In this document: in pieces, positions 17,535-25,986 of the stretch | How the letters are laid out: every line of letters begins with the position of its first letter | Position numbering within the stretch: the stretch's first letter is position 1 | The notes under the pieces: model-generated | Told to the model about the DNA's origin: nothing | Database searches by the model: none | The model's input: the letters and a program-made list of their open reading frames with translations, nothing else | Position numbers and translations under genes: made by a program | From: Ferdinandcohnia sp047246645 | GTDB lineage: Bacteria; Bacillota; Bacilli; Bacillales; Bacillaceae_L | DNA length: 64,000 nucleotides | Assembly: GCF_047246645.1 (NCBI RefSeq) | Contig: NZ_JBFOKR010000015.1 | Location: forward strand, 97,098-161,097 | Direction of reading: 5' to 3'

Positions 17535-17650
17535 TCTATTCTTCCCTTTCTGATATTGTCTCTTGAATATAAGATTTTTTACAATGTATTATATATGAAT
17601 ATTTTTACTATTTAAATAAAAACCCTATTTTTAACAGATGATTAAATAGA

Positions 17651-17684
17651 AAAAATAGCAACTGATTTTTCAATTGCTATTTTT
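17651..17684. terminator. Hairpin terminator
   Basis: AAAAATAGCAA and TTGCTATTTTT arms form a symmetrical hairpin downstream of the VOC gene on the minus strand. Confidence 0.75.
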
Positions 17685-17739
17685 ATCTCAAATTATAACC
17701 TAACTCATAACGTTTAAAAGTCCCACAGCAAAGTACCAA

Positions 17740-18099
17740 TTAATCTACTTTACATATCATTAACATGTTTCCATCAGGGTCCTTAAAGTTGAAAAAATGT
17801 CCATGCTCGATATCGGTAACAATCTCTACACCTTTTTCCTTCATAAAATGAAAGGCTTTATGTATATCATCAGTGTTAAGATGAAACATAGGTGTACGGG
17901 CATATGAATCTGGTGTATAAATTTTACTATCTAATACGATGTTTAAGCCATTATTATCTAGAGGTATGCAGCAAAGATGACCTTGTATGATTTCATATGT
18001 CGGCTCTAATTCTAAAATTGAACAATACCATTCACGTGCTTTTTCTATATCACTGACTGGAATAAAAATTGCTCCAACTTTGTTTAATATAGTCCTCAC
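17740..18099 (-). CDS. VOC family (glyoxalase-like) protein
   Basis: A 119-residue single-module vicinal oxygen chelate protein. It has the N-terminal VGAIFIPVSDIEKAREWYCSILELEP, the middle PMFHLNTDDI metal-ligand strand and the C-terminal HGHFFNFKDPDGNMLMIC, which ends in the usual glutamate/cysteine position. Such proteins act as dimers with diverse isomerase, dioxygenase or resistance roles. GTG start with GAGAGGAAATAG upstream. Function not specified by context. Confidence 0.85.
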   Translation of the reverse strand: MRTILNKVGAIFIPVSDIEKAREWYCSILELEPTYEIIQGHLCCIPLDNNGLNIVLDSKIYTPDSYARTPMFHLNTDDIHKAFHFMKEKGVEIVTDIEHGHFFNFKDPDGNMLMICKVD

Positions 18100-18123
18100 C
18101 TATTTCCTCTCCTCTACAACTTC

Positions 18124-18930
18124 TTATAAAAATAATAATACAAACAACCCTACAGCAAAACAGTAATAAGCAAAGTATTTTAAATTTCCTCTCTCCATGA
18201 TCCCCATAAACCATTTAAGAGAAAAGTATGATAAGACAAGCGATAATAAAAATGCGACTATATATGGTATAAGAAGGTCTCCAAACTGAATATCACCTAT
18301 CTTAAGGATAATTGAACCTAAACTGACTGGGATATAAAGTAAAAATGAGAAACGCAATGCTGTTTCACGCTTCATTCCGATGCCCATTGCAGCTACAATT
18401 GTAGCACCAGATCGACTAATCCCAGGGATTAACGCCACAGCTTGTGCCAAACCAACAATTATTGCATCTTTGAACGAAAGGTTTTTATCGCTTTTTCTGC
18501 CTTTAAGATTTCGAATGAGCCATAGCGCGAAACCTGTCACTAGTAATGCTCCACCGATTGGAGCTATCCCTCTAAAATGCTCTGAAATCTGGTCTTCAAA
18601 TAATATACCAATTACGCCAGCTGGAATCGTACCAATCACTAAATAGACAATGAACAAAAAATCATCTTTATGTTCTTTTTCCCGCTTTGTGATGTAGCTT
18701 CCGCCATTTAGAACTAAGCGAACTAAATCGGTTCTGTAAATAAGCAGGACTGCTAATAATGATGCGAAATTCATTAAAATCTCAAAGCTAAAATCATTTC
18801 CAGGTATATGTATACCAAACAATTCTTGGACCAATACTAAATGACCACTTGATGAGATCGGAATTGGTTCAGTAAATCCTTGTATTGCGCCTAAAAAAGC
18901 ATATTTTAGTAATATAATAAACTCTTCCAC
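18124..18930 (-). CDS. uppP: Undecaprenyl-diphosphate phosphatase
   Basis: The 268-residue, eight-helix membrane protein carries the BacA/UppP signatures: GAIQGFTEPIPISSSGHLVL near the N-terminus and AVALIPGISRSGATIVAA in the second half. It dephosphorylates undecaprenyl diphosphate on the outer leaflet, recycling the lipid carrier for cell wall synthesis, and confers bacitracin tolerance. The GTG at 18930 follows AGGAG; the TTG at 18948 lies upstream of that site and is rejected. The family's usual E-P pair is seen as QGFTEPIP. Confidence 0.94.
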   Translation of the reverse strand: MEEFIILLKYAFLGAIQGFTEPIPISSSGHLVLVQELFGIHIPGNDFSFEILMNFASLLAVLLIYRTDLVRLVLNGGSYITKREKEHKDDFLFIVYLVIGTIPAGVIGILFEDQISEHFRGIAPIGGALLVTGFALWLIRNLKGRKSDKNLSFKDAIIVGLAQAVALIPGISRSGATIVAAMGIGMKRETALRFSFLLYIPVSLGSIILKIGDIQFGDLLIPYIVAFLLSLVLSYFSLKWFMGIMERGNLKYFAYYCFAVGLFVLLFL

Positions 18931-19010
18931 TTGATCACTCCTAAACAACTAACTGCAACCAATCATCTCAAAAGACTATAGCATTTTCAATTATTTTTTT
19001 AAAAAGAGAT

Positions 19011-19040
19011 AGCCTGATTCTCATAACGACTAACCAGGCT
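19011..19040 (-). terminator. Hairpin downstream of the AIM24 gene
   Basis: AGCCTG and CAGGCT arms; on the minus strand the hairpin is followed by ATCTCTTTTT. Confidence 0.5.
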
Positions 19041-19048
19041 GATTTAAA

Positions 19049-19744
19049 TTAACTACTTGTATTTTGCATATACACTTCTTCAAATGGTTGAACGATTACA
19101 AATCCTTCCCCTTCAAATCTCATTTGGATGGATTCCCCACTCCCTCTGCCAATAAAGGTCTTAAGTGAAATATCAGTTTGAAATTCTGGTTGAAGGTTTC
19201 CAGACCAGGCAACTGTTGCATTTGGGTCTGTAATAACTGGTTGACTAGGTGTTACTCTGAGTGTCAGAGGTTCATAATGAGTTGTAATCGCAACTAAGCC
19301 AGTTCCTTCACACCGGACATTAAACAATCCTCCAGCCATCATACCCGCTACACGTTTCATAAGTTTAATATCATGTTTTATTGAAGGCTCAAAGGCTAGA
19401 AGATCATTTCCGTTTACGTAGATAGACTCATTTTGTAAATGAAGAATAATTACTTTTTTACCTGAGTCAGCGAGATATAATTTACCGTTTCCATTGGCTC
19501 TCATAAGAGAAGCTCCTTCTCCAGTCAACGCCTTTTTAAATAATCCACCAAGTCCCTGGTCTAAGATGCCTTCCCGTTCAAATTTAATTCTACCGTTATA
19601 CGCAATCATTGACCCTGCTTTAGCCCATACCTGCCCATTAAGATTCACTTCTAGCATTCTCGGAGTCTCTAACTCGAAATATCCTTCCCCCTTATCCTCT
19701 TGGGCTGTATTTTTAATAAATTCCGAAATGGAGTACTTGTTCAT
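19049..19744 (-). CDS. AIM24 family protein
   Basis: The 231-residue product matches the AIM24/TIGR00266-like beta-prism family. Typical features are YFELETPRMLEVNLNGQVWA, KAGSMIAYNG, ANGNGKLYLAD and YVNGNDLLAF strands and the GGLFNVRCEGTGLVAI motif. ATG 19744 follows AAAGGGTGTGG. The proteins are soluble and widely conserved in bacteria, but their biochemical role is not established. Monocistronic. Confidence 0.85.
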   Translation of the reverse strand: MNKYSISEFIKNTAQEDKGEGYFELETPRMLEVNLNGQVWAKAGSMIAYNGRIKFEREGILDQGLGGLFKKALTGEGASLMRANGNGKLYLADSGKKVIILHLQNESIYVNGNDLLAFEPSIKHDIKLMKRVAGMMAGGLFNVRCEGTGLVAITTHYEPLTLRVTPSQPVITDPNATVAWSGNLQPEFQTDISLKTFIGRGSGESIQMRFEGEGFVIVQPFEEVYMQNTSS

Positions 19745-19903
19745 CACACCCACACCCTTTCTATGATAATTAATACGTATGTGCAAAACTTTAGTTTCAA
19801 ATACTTGGGAAAATATTTTTTACATATTTTTTGTGACCAAATCGATTGAATCTCATATACCTATTGTTAGAAAATACATCCCGTGATGAAAGGTGAGCTA
19901 ATT

Positions 19904-20119
19904 ATGTATTTTGTTCATTACTATGAAAATAAAAATCTTGTTTTAACACAGTTTGTGCAAAACGTGCCATCCGTTGGTCAGGATATTAAAATTAAGGGCC
20001 GAAAAGGTCAGGTTTCAGATGTAACAAATATTGATGAACGGAATTATCACATCCTGGTATCACTCGAAACAAAGTCAAAAAACAAACTTACTTTAGATCC
20101 TAAAAAGAAGAAAAGGTAA
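19904..20119 (+). CDS. Small conserved hypothetical protein
   Basis: A 71-residue basic protein starts MYFVHYYENKNLVLTQF, preceded by AAAGGTGAG. It seems to be a small beta-barrel (VGQDIKIKGRKGQVSDV resembles an SH3/KOW-like turn) with a lysine-rich tail. An RNA- or DNA-binding role is conceivable but not shown. Confidence 0.6.
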   Translation: MYFVHYYENKNLVLTQFVQNVPSVGQDIKIKGRKGQVSDVTNIDERNYHILVSLETKSKNKLTLDPKKKKR

Positions 20120-20131
20120 GCATGTTGAATC

Positions 20132-20188
20132 TATTGGTGGCGGGTAGTCTGAGATAAATGTCATAGTCCTTTACATACCCGCCCAATA
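20132..20188. terminator. Convergent GC-rich hairpin
   Basis: TATTGG.GGCGGGTA and TACCCGCC.AATA arms enclose about 29 bases between converging genes. Confidence 0.65.
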
Positions 20189-20196
20189 AAGCCTAG

Positions 20197-21090
20197 CTAT
20201 TCAATCAAACCAAGAAAATTCTTCCCAAGAATATACTCTTTTTCTTTATCAGAAATTGGCAGTATTTCTATCCAATTTTTCTTTGCTCCATAATCATATT
20301 CATTACATTTTGTCATCCCGTACGGACCATCACAGCCATAGAGAATTTTCCGGTACCCCAAGGACTCAACTGCTCTTTTAACTATCACTGGTGTCAGATA
20401 ATCACTTGAAGTGTCTACGTATACATTTTGTTTATCAGAAATATAAGGCCACAACTTTTTCCAAAATGGAAGCCCTGCATGTGCATAGATAATATTAAGA
20501 TTTGGGAAATGTTCTGGTAAGTATTTGTAGGAGTCTTTTTCAGAAGAAAGGTGGATAATCATTGGTACCTTTTTCGACTCACAGAGTGCTGCAACAGAGG
20601 CCAGTTTTTCAATTTTATATTGGTGCATAAAAGGATGTGCCTTTACTCCAATAAAACCGGGCATAGAAAGATACAGTTCAATTTCCTCCAACGATTCAGT
20701 AATAGTTGGATTGTAAGCAGCCCAGCCTAAAAAACGGTTTGGAAATCTCTTAATAGCATTTTCAACTAAATCATTTCTTGGCTTTGAAAAAATTTGATAG
20801 TTGTTTCCATAAAGGTTGAGATACCCATTCTTTACAAGCCCATTGTATATTTGTAGACCTATAGAAGGTGCTTGTAAAATAAGAAACCGAAACAGACATT
20901 GTAAATTATGCTGGTAAATACTTTCCACTTCAAACATTGTTTCATTCATAGGTGAAATCAGTGCCGTTTTTGAGACACCGTGTTTGTCCATCTCTTCTAT
21001 CATCTTTTCTAGTGTTAACATCGTTTCATCCACATGAAAATGGCAATCTATAATCAAATGTAATGACCCCCTTTTAAACTGGTTATTCAT
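20197..21090 (-). CDS. Amidohydrolase family (TIM-barrel) metal-dependent hydrolase
   Basis: The product shows amidohydrolase-2 features: LIIDCHFHVDE near the start, GVKAHPFMHQYKI with a metal-ligand histidine, MIIHLSSEKDS, IYAHAGLPFW, and KILYGCDGPYG with the C-terminal aspartate. These enzymes hydrolyse or decarboxylate cyclic and amide substrates. Two starts are possible: ATG 21090 (AAAGGA upstream) and TTG 21057 (AAAGGGGG upstream), the latter giving the usual family N-terminus. The substrate is unknown. Confidence 0.8.
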   Translation of the reverse strand: MNNQFKRGSLHLIIDCHFHVDETMLTLEKMIEEMDKHGVSKTALISPMNETMFEVESIYQHNLQCLFRFLILQAPSIGLQIYNGLVKNGYLNLYGNNYQIFSKPRNDLVENAIKRFPNRFLGWAAYNPTITESLEEIELYLSMPGFIGVKAHPFMHQYKIEKLASVAALCESKKVPMIIHLSSEKDSYKYLPEHFPNLNIIYAHAGLPFWKKLWPYISDKQNVYVDTSSDYLTPVIVKRAVESLGYRKILYGCDGPYGMTKCNEYDYGAKKNWIEILPISDKEKEYILGKNFLGLIE

Positions 21091-21134
21091 TAAAATCCTT
21101 TCTATTTATAATCTATTAGATTAAGAAAATGAAA

Positions 21135-21171
21135 ATACCTCCTCAGACCGACTATTAATCTGAAAAGGTAT
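21135..21171 (-). terminator. Terminator at the end of the DUF5412 gene
   Basis: ATACCT.CTCAGA and TCTGA..AGGTAT arms; the hairpin overlaps the last codons of the gene. Confidence 0.5.
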
Positions 21172-21679
21172 CTCCTTCTTTTAAATTCAATATGTGATTG
21201 TTTATTGAAATAGTATGATTATCAATCCATTTTATTTCAGCTTGATCCATCCGATAATCATTGTAAATAGTTTTTGTAAACCATAACGGACCATCCAGTT
21301 TTCCTAAAACACCGAATGCAGTTGTTGCTCCTCCATTCGTTAAGTATAAATGAATTTTATACTTTTTATCAGGAGATTTCGTGCTTAGTATGTGATCTTC
21401 AGAAATCAGTACATAACTAAACATTGAGAAAAAGAGAACAAAGGATAATAATGCTGAAAAAATACCGGTAATCCAACTTCTTATGATTGACCAGCCATTT
21501 GTCTTATCAGGAATCCCAATCAAACCGAAAACAAAGGTTAGTATAGCCAACAGAAATAAAATATAAGAAGGTGGCGCTACAATCCACTTTTGATTAAAGT
21601 ACGTATATGCTAAATGCACTGTTAGAAATAAGAATAGTAAACAAAAATAAAAAGACCATTTATTACATTTTTTCGCCAT
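21155..21679 (-). CDS. DUF5412-like membrane protein
   Basis: The product of about 174 residues starts MAKKCNKWSFYFCLLFLFL, six bases after AAAGGA. Three hydrophobic helices precede a C-terminal soluble domain with STKSPDKKYKIHLYL, LWFTKTIYND and AEIKWIDNHTISINN. A shorter paralogue at 29380-29739 has the same pattern (SPDHKYKLNVYL...VRWIDHNTLLVDD). Function unknown. Two small membrane genes lie just upstream, as also at the second locus. Confidence 0.7.
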   Translation of the reverse strand: MAKKCNKWSFYFCLLFLFLTVHLAYTYFNQKWIVAPPSYILFLLAILTFVFGLIGIPDKTNGWSIIRSWITGIFSALLSFVLFFSMFSYVLISEDHILSTKSPDKKYKIHLYLTNGGATTAFGVLGKLDGPLWFTKTIYNDYRMDQAEIKWIDNHTISINNHILNLKEGDTFSD

Positions 21680-21694
21680 ATACATTCCTTTCTA

Positions 21695-21967
21695 CTATTC
21701 TTTCTTGAAAATGCCAATTAAGAGGATTACTAAACCAATTAAAAAGATAAGAGGTAACAATAACATCATTAGAGCAATACCAGCCCAACCACTTTCCACG
21801 ATCGTCGCATACGCAATACTTACTAACCAAGAAACCAATGGTGAAAAGACTAGCATTGTAATTACTCCCCAAACAATTCGCTTGCGCTTCTTCGTCTTAG
21901 CAGCAGTTAGCTTATACCCAATAAAAACTGCTAAAGCCAGTAAAGCAATTGTTACTACAAAAGCCAT
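21695..21967 (-). CDS. Small membrane protein
   Basis: A 90-residue protein starts MAFVVTIALLALAVFIGYKL after AAAGGAG. It has three hydrophobic helices interrupted by a KTKKRKR cytoplasmic patch. It ends 15 bases before the start of the DUF5412 gene, so co-expression is likely. Function unknown. Confidence 0.65.
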   Translation of the reverse strand: MAFVVTIALLALAVFIGYKLTAAKTKKRKRIVWGVITMLVFSPLVSWLVSIAYATIVESGWAGIALMMLLLPLIFLIGLVILLIGIFKKE

Positions 21968-22016
21968 CTTGTTCTCTCCTTTCCACATCTGTTCGTTCTA
22001 GGTAGTTCAACGGGAA

Positions 22017-22241
22017 TCAAATTACTTTTATAAATATTACTATCAAACTTATTATGCAGCTCACTACAAACACCGTTGTCCATTGCTTTATTTTTCTTGT
22101 CCACCGATTAACAAATGCCTTAGAGAGTTTCCGGGTTTCTAGTTTGCTAGTTTCCTCTTTAAATTGTTTCTTGAAACGATAAAACTGATATCCACTAATA
22201 ATCATCATTAAAGCTGATAACAATAGTAAGAGTTCATACAT
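22017..22241 (-). CDS. Small membrane protein
   Basis: The 74-residue product has two hydrophobic helices (MYELLLLLSALMMIISGYQF and VFVVSCIISLIVIFIKV) around a basic central stretch rich in Lys/Arg. AGGAAG precedes the ATG. It appears to begin a three-gene unit ending with the DUF5412 gene. Function unknown. Confidence 0.6.
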   Translation of the reverse strand: MYELLLLLSALMMIISGYQFYRFKKQFKEETSKLETRKLSKAFVNRWTRKIKQWTTVFVVSCIISLIVIFIKVI

Positions 22242-22359
22242 TTTTTATCACTTCCTATAAAAAAATACTTTTACAATTTCCTTCTATTTTGCCGCCTAGA
22301 AGTCGACTTGTTCCACTCACTTTCAATCAGCCATACTTCCCTCCCACTCTATTACACTA

Positions 22360-23112
22360 TTAACCTTTTACCGCTTTAATAATCATCGTAGTTGGGAACT
22401 TCTTTGCTTTATATAATGAATAATATCGATCGGATATCTCTGGATCGATATGCTTTACATCTTCTGGAACATCACTTTCGATTACAGTCTGAATCGTGAA
22501 GCCTGCAGATAGTAAACCATTTAGAAACGTTGCCATTTTCCGCTTATGTAAAACCATTGTTACATGATCTTCTTTAAAGTTTTCTAATGTTGCCGGTCCT
22601 TCCTCTTGATAGGATCCCTCAAGTGTAATAGTTCCTCCTTTGGATGTTATATGTGAATACAATGGATGGTCCCAACTAAAAATGAATGATCCACCCTTTT
22701 TTAAATAAGAATAGATTAATCTAAAAGTTATATCCAAATCCGTTGTCCACCCAATCGCATAGATTGAATACACATAATCAAAGTATTCTTTAGGCAAGCC
22801 TATATCCATTTCCATTGGAGCACAATTTAAATTAGGCTGATAATCCCGCAGTGTATTTTTTGCTGTCTCTATTTGGGCCTGAGACAAATCGACACCCCAA
22901 AGCTCACTAGCCCCTTTTTCTGCCATGTATAGTAATGAATGCCCACTTCCAATACCGATTTCTAACACCTTTTTATCTTTTATCTCTCCAAATAATTGCA
23001 ATTCGTCTTCACTTTGTGTAAAGGGACCGTAACTTGGCAAAGCATCTTTTCCATTAAAATGATGTGCTACAGTATCCCAGCTTTTTTTGTTTTGTGTTAA
23101 ATTGTTATTCAT
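22360..23112 (-). CDS. Class I SAM-dependent methyltransferase
   Basis: The 250-residue cytoplasmic protein has the Rossmann methyltransferase motifs: VLEIGIGSGHSLLYMAEKGA (motif I), WGVDLSQAQIETAK (motif II region), FDYVYSIYAIGWTTDLD (motif IV) and LKKGGSFIFSWDHPLY. It resembles small-molecule methyltransferases of the UbiE/SmtA type. The acceptor is unknown. A GGGG ribosome site precedes the ATG. Monocistronic, with its own upstream terminator-bounded segment. Confidence 0.87.
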   Translation of the reverse strand: MNNNLTQNKKSWDTVAHHFNGKDALPSYGPFTQSEDELQLFGEIKDKKVLEIGIGSGHSLLYMAEKGASELWGVDLSQAQIETAKNTLRDYQPNLNCAPMEMDIGLPKEYFDYVYSIYAIGWTTDLDITFRLIYSYLKKGGSFIFSWDHPLYSHITSKGGTITLEGSYQEEGPATLENFKEDHVTMVLHKRKMATFLNGLLSAGFTIQTVIESDVPEDVKHIDPEISDRYYSLYKAKKFPTTMIIKAVKG

Positions 23113-23218
23113 TTTTCTATTTCCCCTATTTTAAATTTCTATTTATTAGATTCTATATATCATTTTGTAATATTCTGTAATTTAAGTGTAGCATAACAGA
23201 AAACGAATGCACATGAAA

Positions 23219-23254
23219 AATCCGGTAAAAGTGTCAATCTACTTTTACCGGATT
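23219..23254 (-). terminator. Strong terminator after the flavin reductase gene
   Basis: AATCCGGTAAAAGT and ACTTTTACCGGATT arms with an eight-base loop and flanking A/T tracts. Confidence 0.88.
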
Positions 23255-23262
23255 GTTTATTA

Positions 23263-23802
23263 TTATGTTCTTTCAATTAAACTTTTCTGAAGAAAAATCA
23301 TTTCTTCAGCTAATTTCCTTATCCTTGCCCTCACTTCAACATCTATCTCATTATCGTCATTAAAATTGTCATTATGTACAAAAACGGATGTAACTGGAAC
23401 AGTACCCTTGAGATAAGATAGAATCGGTTTTAAATGAAATTCTGGTACAAGAAAATGCTTTATTGTACCACCTGTAGAAATCATTCCCGTCACCTTACCT
23501 TTTAACGAATCTACCGGTAGATGATCCAACAAATTTTTAAGTACACCTGATATCGATGCTTGGTAAATTGGGGTACCGACAACAAGAAAGTCTGCAGACA
23601 ATATCGAATTTACAACCCTAATTGTGTCATTATTATAGTAGCTTAAAGGGCTCCCATTCACTAGTTCAACTTCATATTCTCTAAGGTCAAGTAATTCTGT
23701 TTCAAGTGAGGGATCACTTGCTTTTGCTGCTACTAACACTTCATGAACCGCTTTTGAGGTTTTTGAACCAATCACTGAACCTGATATTCCTACAAGCTTC
23801 AT
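23263..23802 (-). CDS. NADPH-dependent FMN reductase family protein
   Basis: The 179-residue flavodoxin-like protein starts MKLVGISGSVIGSKTSKAV, with GGAGG upstream. It shows the FMN phosphate loop (SGSVIGSKTS), LLDLREYEVELVNG, SADFLVVGTPIYQASISGVL and the VTGMISTGGTIKH segment. It resembles SsuE/azoreductase-like members that supply reduced FMN, for example to sulfonate monooxygenases. No monooxygenase gene is adjacent, so its partner is unknown. Confidence 0.87.
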   Translation of the reverse strand: MKLVGISGSVIGSKTSKAVHEVLVAAKASDPSLETELLDLREYEVELVNGSPLSYYNNDTIRVVNSILSADFLVVGTPIYQASISGVLKNLLDHLPVDSLKGKVTGMISTGGTIKHFLVPEFHLKPILSYLKGTVPVTSVFVHNDNFNDDNEIDVEVRARIRKLAEEMIFLQKSLIERT

Positions 23803-23953
23803 TCTAAAATCCTCCAATGTTAATATTCACCCTATTATCAACTATCTTGACCAAGACCGGCTTATCTATTCCTACTAGATGTTTTAGTAAGGTGATTGCA
23901 ACAAAGAGGACTATCATAAAAAGTAATCAGTACTAATTTTCACCTCAAAAAAA

Positions 23954-23977
23954 CGCTCTGATTTTAAAGTCAGAGCG
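23954..23977 (-). terminator. Terminator after the pirin gene
   Basis: CGCTCTGA-TTTTAAAG-TCAGAGCG hairpin; on the minus strand it is followed by a T-rich run. Confidence 0.8.
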
Positions 23978-23997
23978 ATTACCTTTTATATATAGTC

Positions 23998-24858
23998 TTA
24001 AACGGCTGGAGGACCAAACTTTCCATTATGAAAATCACGGTATGCCTGTCTAATTTCATCCATTGTGTTCATAACGAAAGGACCATATGGCACGATTTCT
24101 TCTTTTATCGGTGTACCTGAATAAACCAGTACCTTAGAACGTCGTTTATTGGCTTTTATCACAAATTCACTTTCATTGTCCTTGTTTCCATTTTCCTCAA
24201 ATGTTAATGTACCAACACCATGCTTTTTCAAATTCACTTTGTTCTCTCCAAAATCCATATCACCTGATAGCACATAAAAGAAAGCATTATGAGTTTCAGG
24301 CAATTGATGCACATAGGTTGCTCCTTCAGATAGATTTATTTCTGAAAGAGTGATAGGTACAAGTGAGTTCATAGGCCCAGTTACACCAGCAATTTCACCA
24401 GAAAAAACTTTCACTGAACCTCCATCAAATTCGACAATAGGAGCATCCTCCGAATAGATATTTTGATAAGTAGTTTCGCTGTTTTTTAAGTGGCTAGGCA
24501 AATTCAGCCATAATTGCAAGGTATGAGCAATATCATTCTCAACACCTTCTTCGGCATGTCTTGCTGCCCAACCAGCATTCATATATTGAACATCTCCTGG
24601 TTCAAGGATATCTCTTCCACCAGCATTATCAATGTGCTCTAATCTACCATCAACAACGTATGTTACGGTTTGGAACCCTCTGTGAGGATGGTCTGAAAAA
24701 GTCCCTCTTTTAAACCAATCTTCGGCCATTAAAATAAACGGGTCAAAGTCAGCCCATCGATTAACAGGAAGAATCCACCCCTTTTGTATAGAAGGAAACC
24801 CCACTTCCTCATATTGTACATACCAATGATCCTTCACACTTCTCTTAAACGTTGACAT
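23998..24858 (-). CDS. Pirin family protein
   Basis: The 286-residue bicupin starts MSTFKRSVKDHWYVQYEEVG, with AGGGG upstream. It carries the pirin metal site: DPFILMAEDWF, FSDHPHRGFQTVTYVVDG (His pair), and GDVQYMNAGWAARHAEEG with the third His and Glu. Pirins bind iron, and some have quercetin 2,3-dioxygenase activity or act as redox-sensing co-regulators. It lies directly downstream of yuzB with a 19-base gap, so the two may share a transcript. Confidence 0.92.
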   Translation of the reverse strand: MSTFKRSVKDHWYVQYEEVGFPSIQKGWILPVNRWADFDPFILMAEDWFKRGTFSDHPHRGFQTVTYVVDGRLEHIDNAGGRDILEPGDVQYMNAGWAARHAEEGVENDIAHTLQLWLNLPSHLKNSETTYQNIYSEDAPIVEFDGGSVKVFSGEIAGVTGPMNSLVPITLSEINLSEGATYVHQLPETHNAFFYVLSGDMDFGENKVNLKKHGVGTLTFEENGNKDNESEFVIKANKRRSKVLVYSGTPIKEEIVPYGPFVMNTMDEIRQAYRDFHNGKFGPPAV

Positions 24859-24877
24859 GTAAATACCCCTATCCATG

Positions 24878-25123
24878 TTAAGCATACAGAGCCAATTCAG
24901 TCTCAATATGCTCTTTTATTAAAACGAGACATTCTTCAGATGTCTTAGCAAAAATTCGTTTTCCATTTACAATTGCATAAGGCCTTTTTGCACACATACC
25001 GCAGAAGGATAAGCAGCTACTCTCAATAACTGCAACCTCTGGATACTCTGCTTCAAGTATCTCTTCTAACGGTAACTCATTAATTAAACTTCCATCACAA
25101 ATTTCTACGACTACAATTCCCAT
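24878..25123 (-). CDS. YuzB family protein (DUF1450)
   Basis: An 81-residue protein begins MGIVVVEICDGSLINE, with GGAGGTG upstream. The cysteine motif SSCLSFCGMCAKRPYAIVNG is typical of YuzB/DUF1450 proteins, which are small thioredoxin-like-fold proteins that may bind metal or an iron-sulfur cluster. The exact role is not known. It precedes the pirin gene on the same strand. Confidence 0.85.
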   Translation of the reverse strand: MGIVVVEICDGSLINELPLEEILEAEYPEVAVIESSCLSFCGMCAKRPYAIVNGKRIFAKTSEECLVLIKEHIETELALYA

Positions 25124-25147
25124 AGCTGCTTCACCTCCCCGAGTATA

Positions 25148-25465
25148 TTAAACTTGATTTACTTGTAAAGACAGCTTAACTCTCTTTCCCTCAAGTTTTT
25201 CTAAGACCTCTATCACATCAAAATCATCTATGAAAAAGTCATTCACATATTTTATCCCTTTATTAGATTGCTGAATGCCCTCAAAATAAAAAACGTCAGC
25301 AATACCTGAAACTGAATAAAATATATCTGGCTCACTGCTTATAGTAAACAATATGTCCACTCCGCTTACATGATTGAACATTTTTGATAGAGGTTGATCA
25401 TCTAACAATATTACTTCAGAGCCCTTTTCACGCTGAATTGATAGTATTCCCTCTACTATTGTCAT
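25148..25465 (-). CDS. Hypothetical protein (105 aa)
   Basis: A cytoplasmic protein of 105 residues, acidic, with alternating beta strands (SEVILLDDQPLSKMF, VDILFTISSEPDIFYSV, VKLSLQVNQV). No domain is recognised. It lies 24 bases upstream of yuzB on the same strand, so a yuzB/pirin operon association is possible. Confidence 0.55.
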   Translation of the reverse strand: MTIVEGILSIQREKGSEVILLDDQPLSKMFNHVSGVDILFTISSEPDIFYSVSGIADVFYFEGIQQSNKGIKYVNDFFIDDFDVIEVLEKLEGKRVKLSLQVNQV

Positions 25466-25586
25466 GTTGATTCGCCTCTTGTATAAATTGTCTTTTATAC
25501 ATTTCAGTATAAAAACATGTTTACATTAGACCATATTTTATTTTCATATGCAATAAATTAAACTTAGTCACTAGTAAGACAAAAAA

Positions 25587-25617
25587 AGTTCGATACAGAT
25601 TTTTCTCTGTTCGAACT
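25587..25617. terminator. Hairpin terminator
   Basis: AGTTCGA.ACAGA and TCTGTTCGAACT arms, one bulged T, flanked by an A-run on the left and CTTT on the right. Confidence 0.65.
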
Positions 25618-25645
25618 CTTTAAACAGCTGCCTGTTTATATTAAC

Positions 25646-25921
25646 TTATTCTTCATCTTCTGCTTCAAAAATTTCATCAAATACGGCTGATACTTTTTCA
25701 AATTCCTCATCGCTTTCTATCGCTGAAAAATCGCCTTCATCATCGATTTTCAGGAAGAAGATATCAATATCGTCTTCACTTTCTGTTTCAAGATCATCCA
25801 AGAAACCTACAGCTGCATAATCAATTCCTTCAATTGTTGCAACTCCAAGAACCTCAACCTCTTGCTCTTCACCAGTTTCATCACTAATTGAAAAAACTTC
25901 TCCTACTACTACCTTTTCCAT
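25646..25921 (-). CDS. DUF1292-like acidic protein
   Basis: The 91-residue product starts MEKVVVGEVFSISDETGEEQ after GGGAGG and is extremely acidic, with a run of Asp/Glu in the second half. The order (VEVLGVATIEGIDYAAVGFL, then an acidic linker and FLKIDDEGDF) resembles DUF1292/YrzB proteins of Firmicutes, small cytoplasmic proteins of unknown role. Its own terminator lies just downstream. Confidence 0.7.
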   Translation of the reverse strand: MEKVVVGEVFSISDETGEEQEVEVLGVATIEGIDYAAVGFLDDLETESEDDIDIFFLKIDDEGDFSAIESDEEFEKVSAVFDEIFEAEDEE

Positions 25922-25986
25922 GTTAATTCCTCCCAATTAATAGTGTTTCCTATCTTCTAGCATTCCAGTGATGATGGAAAAAATAC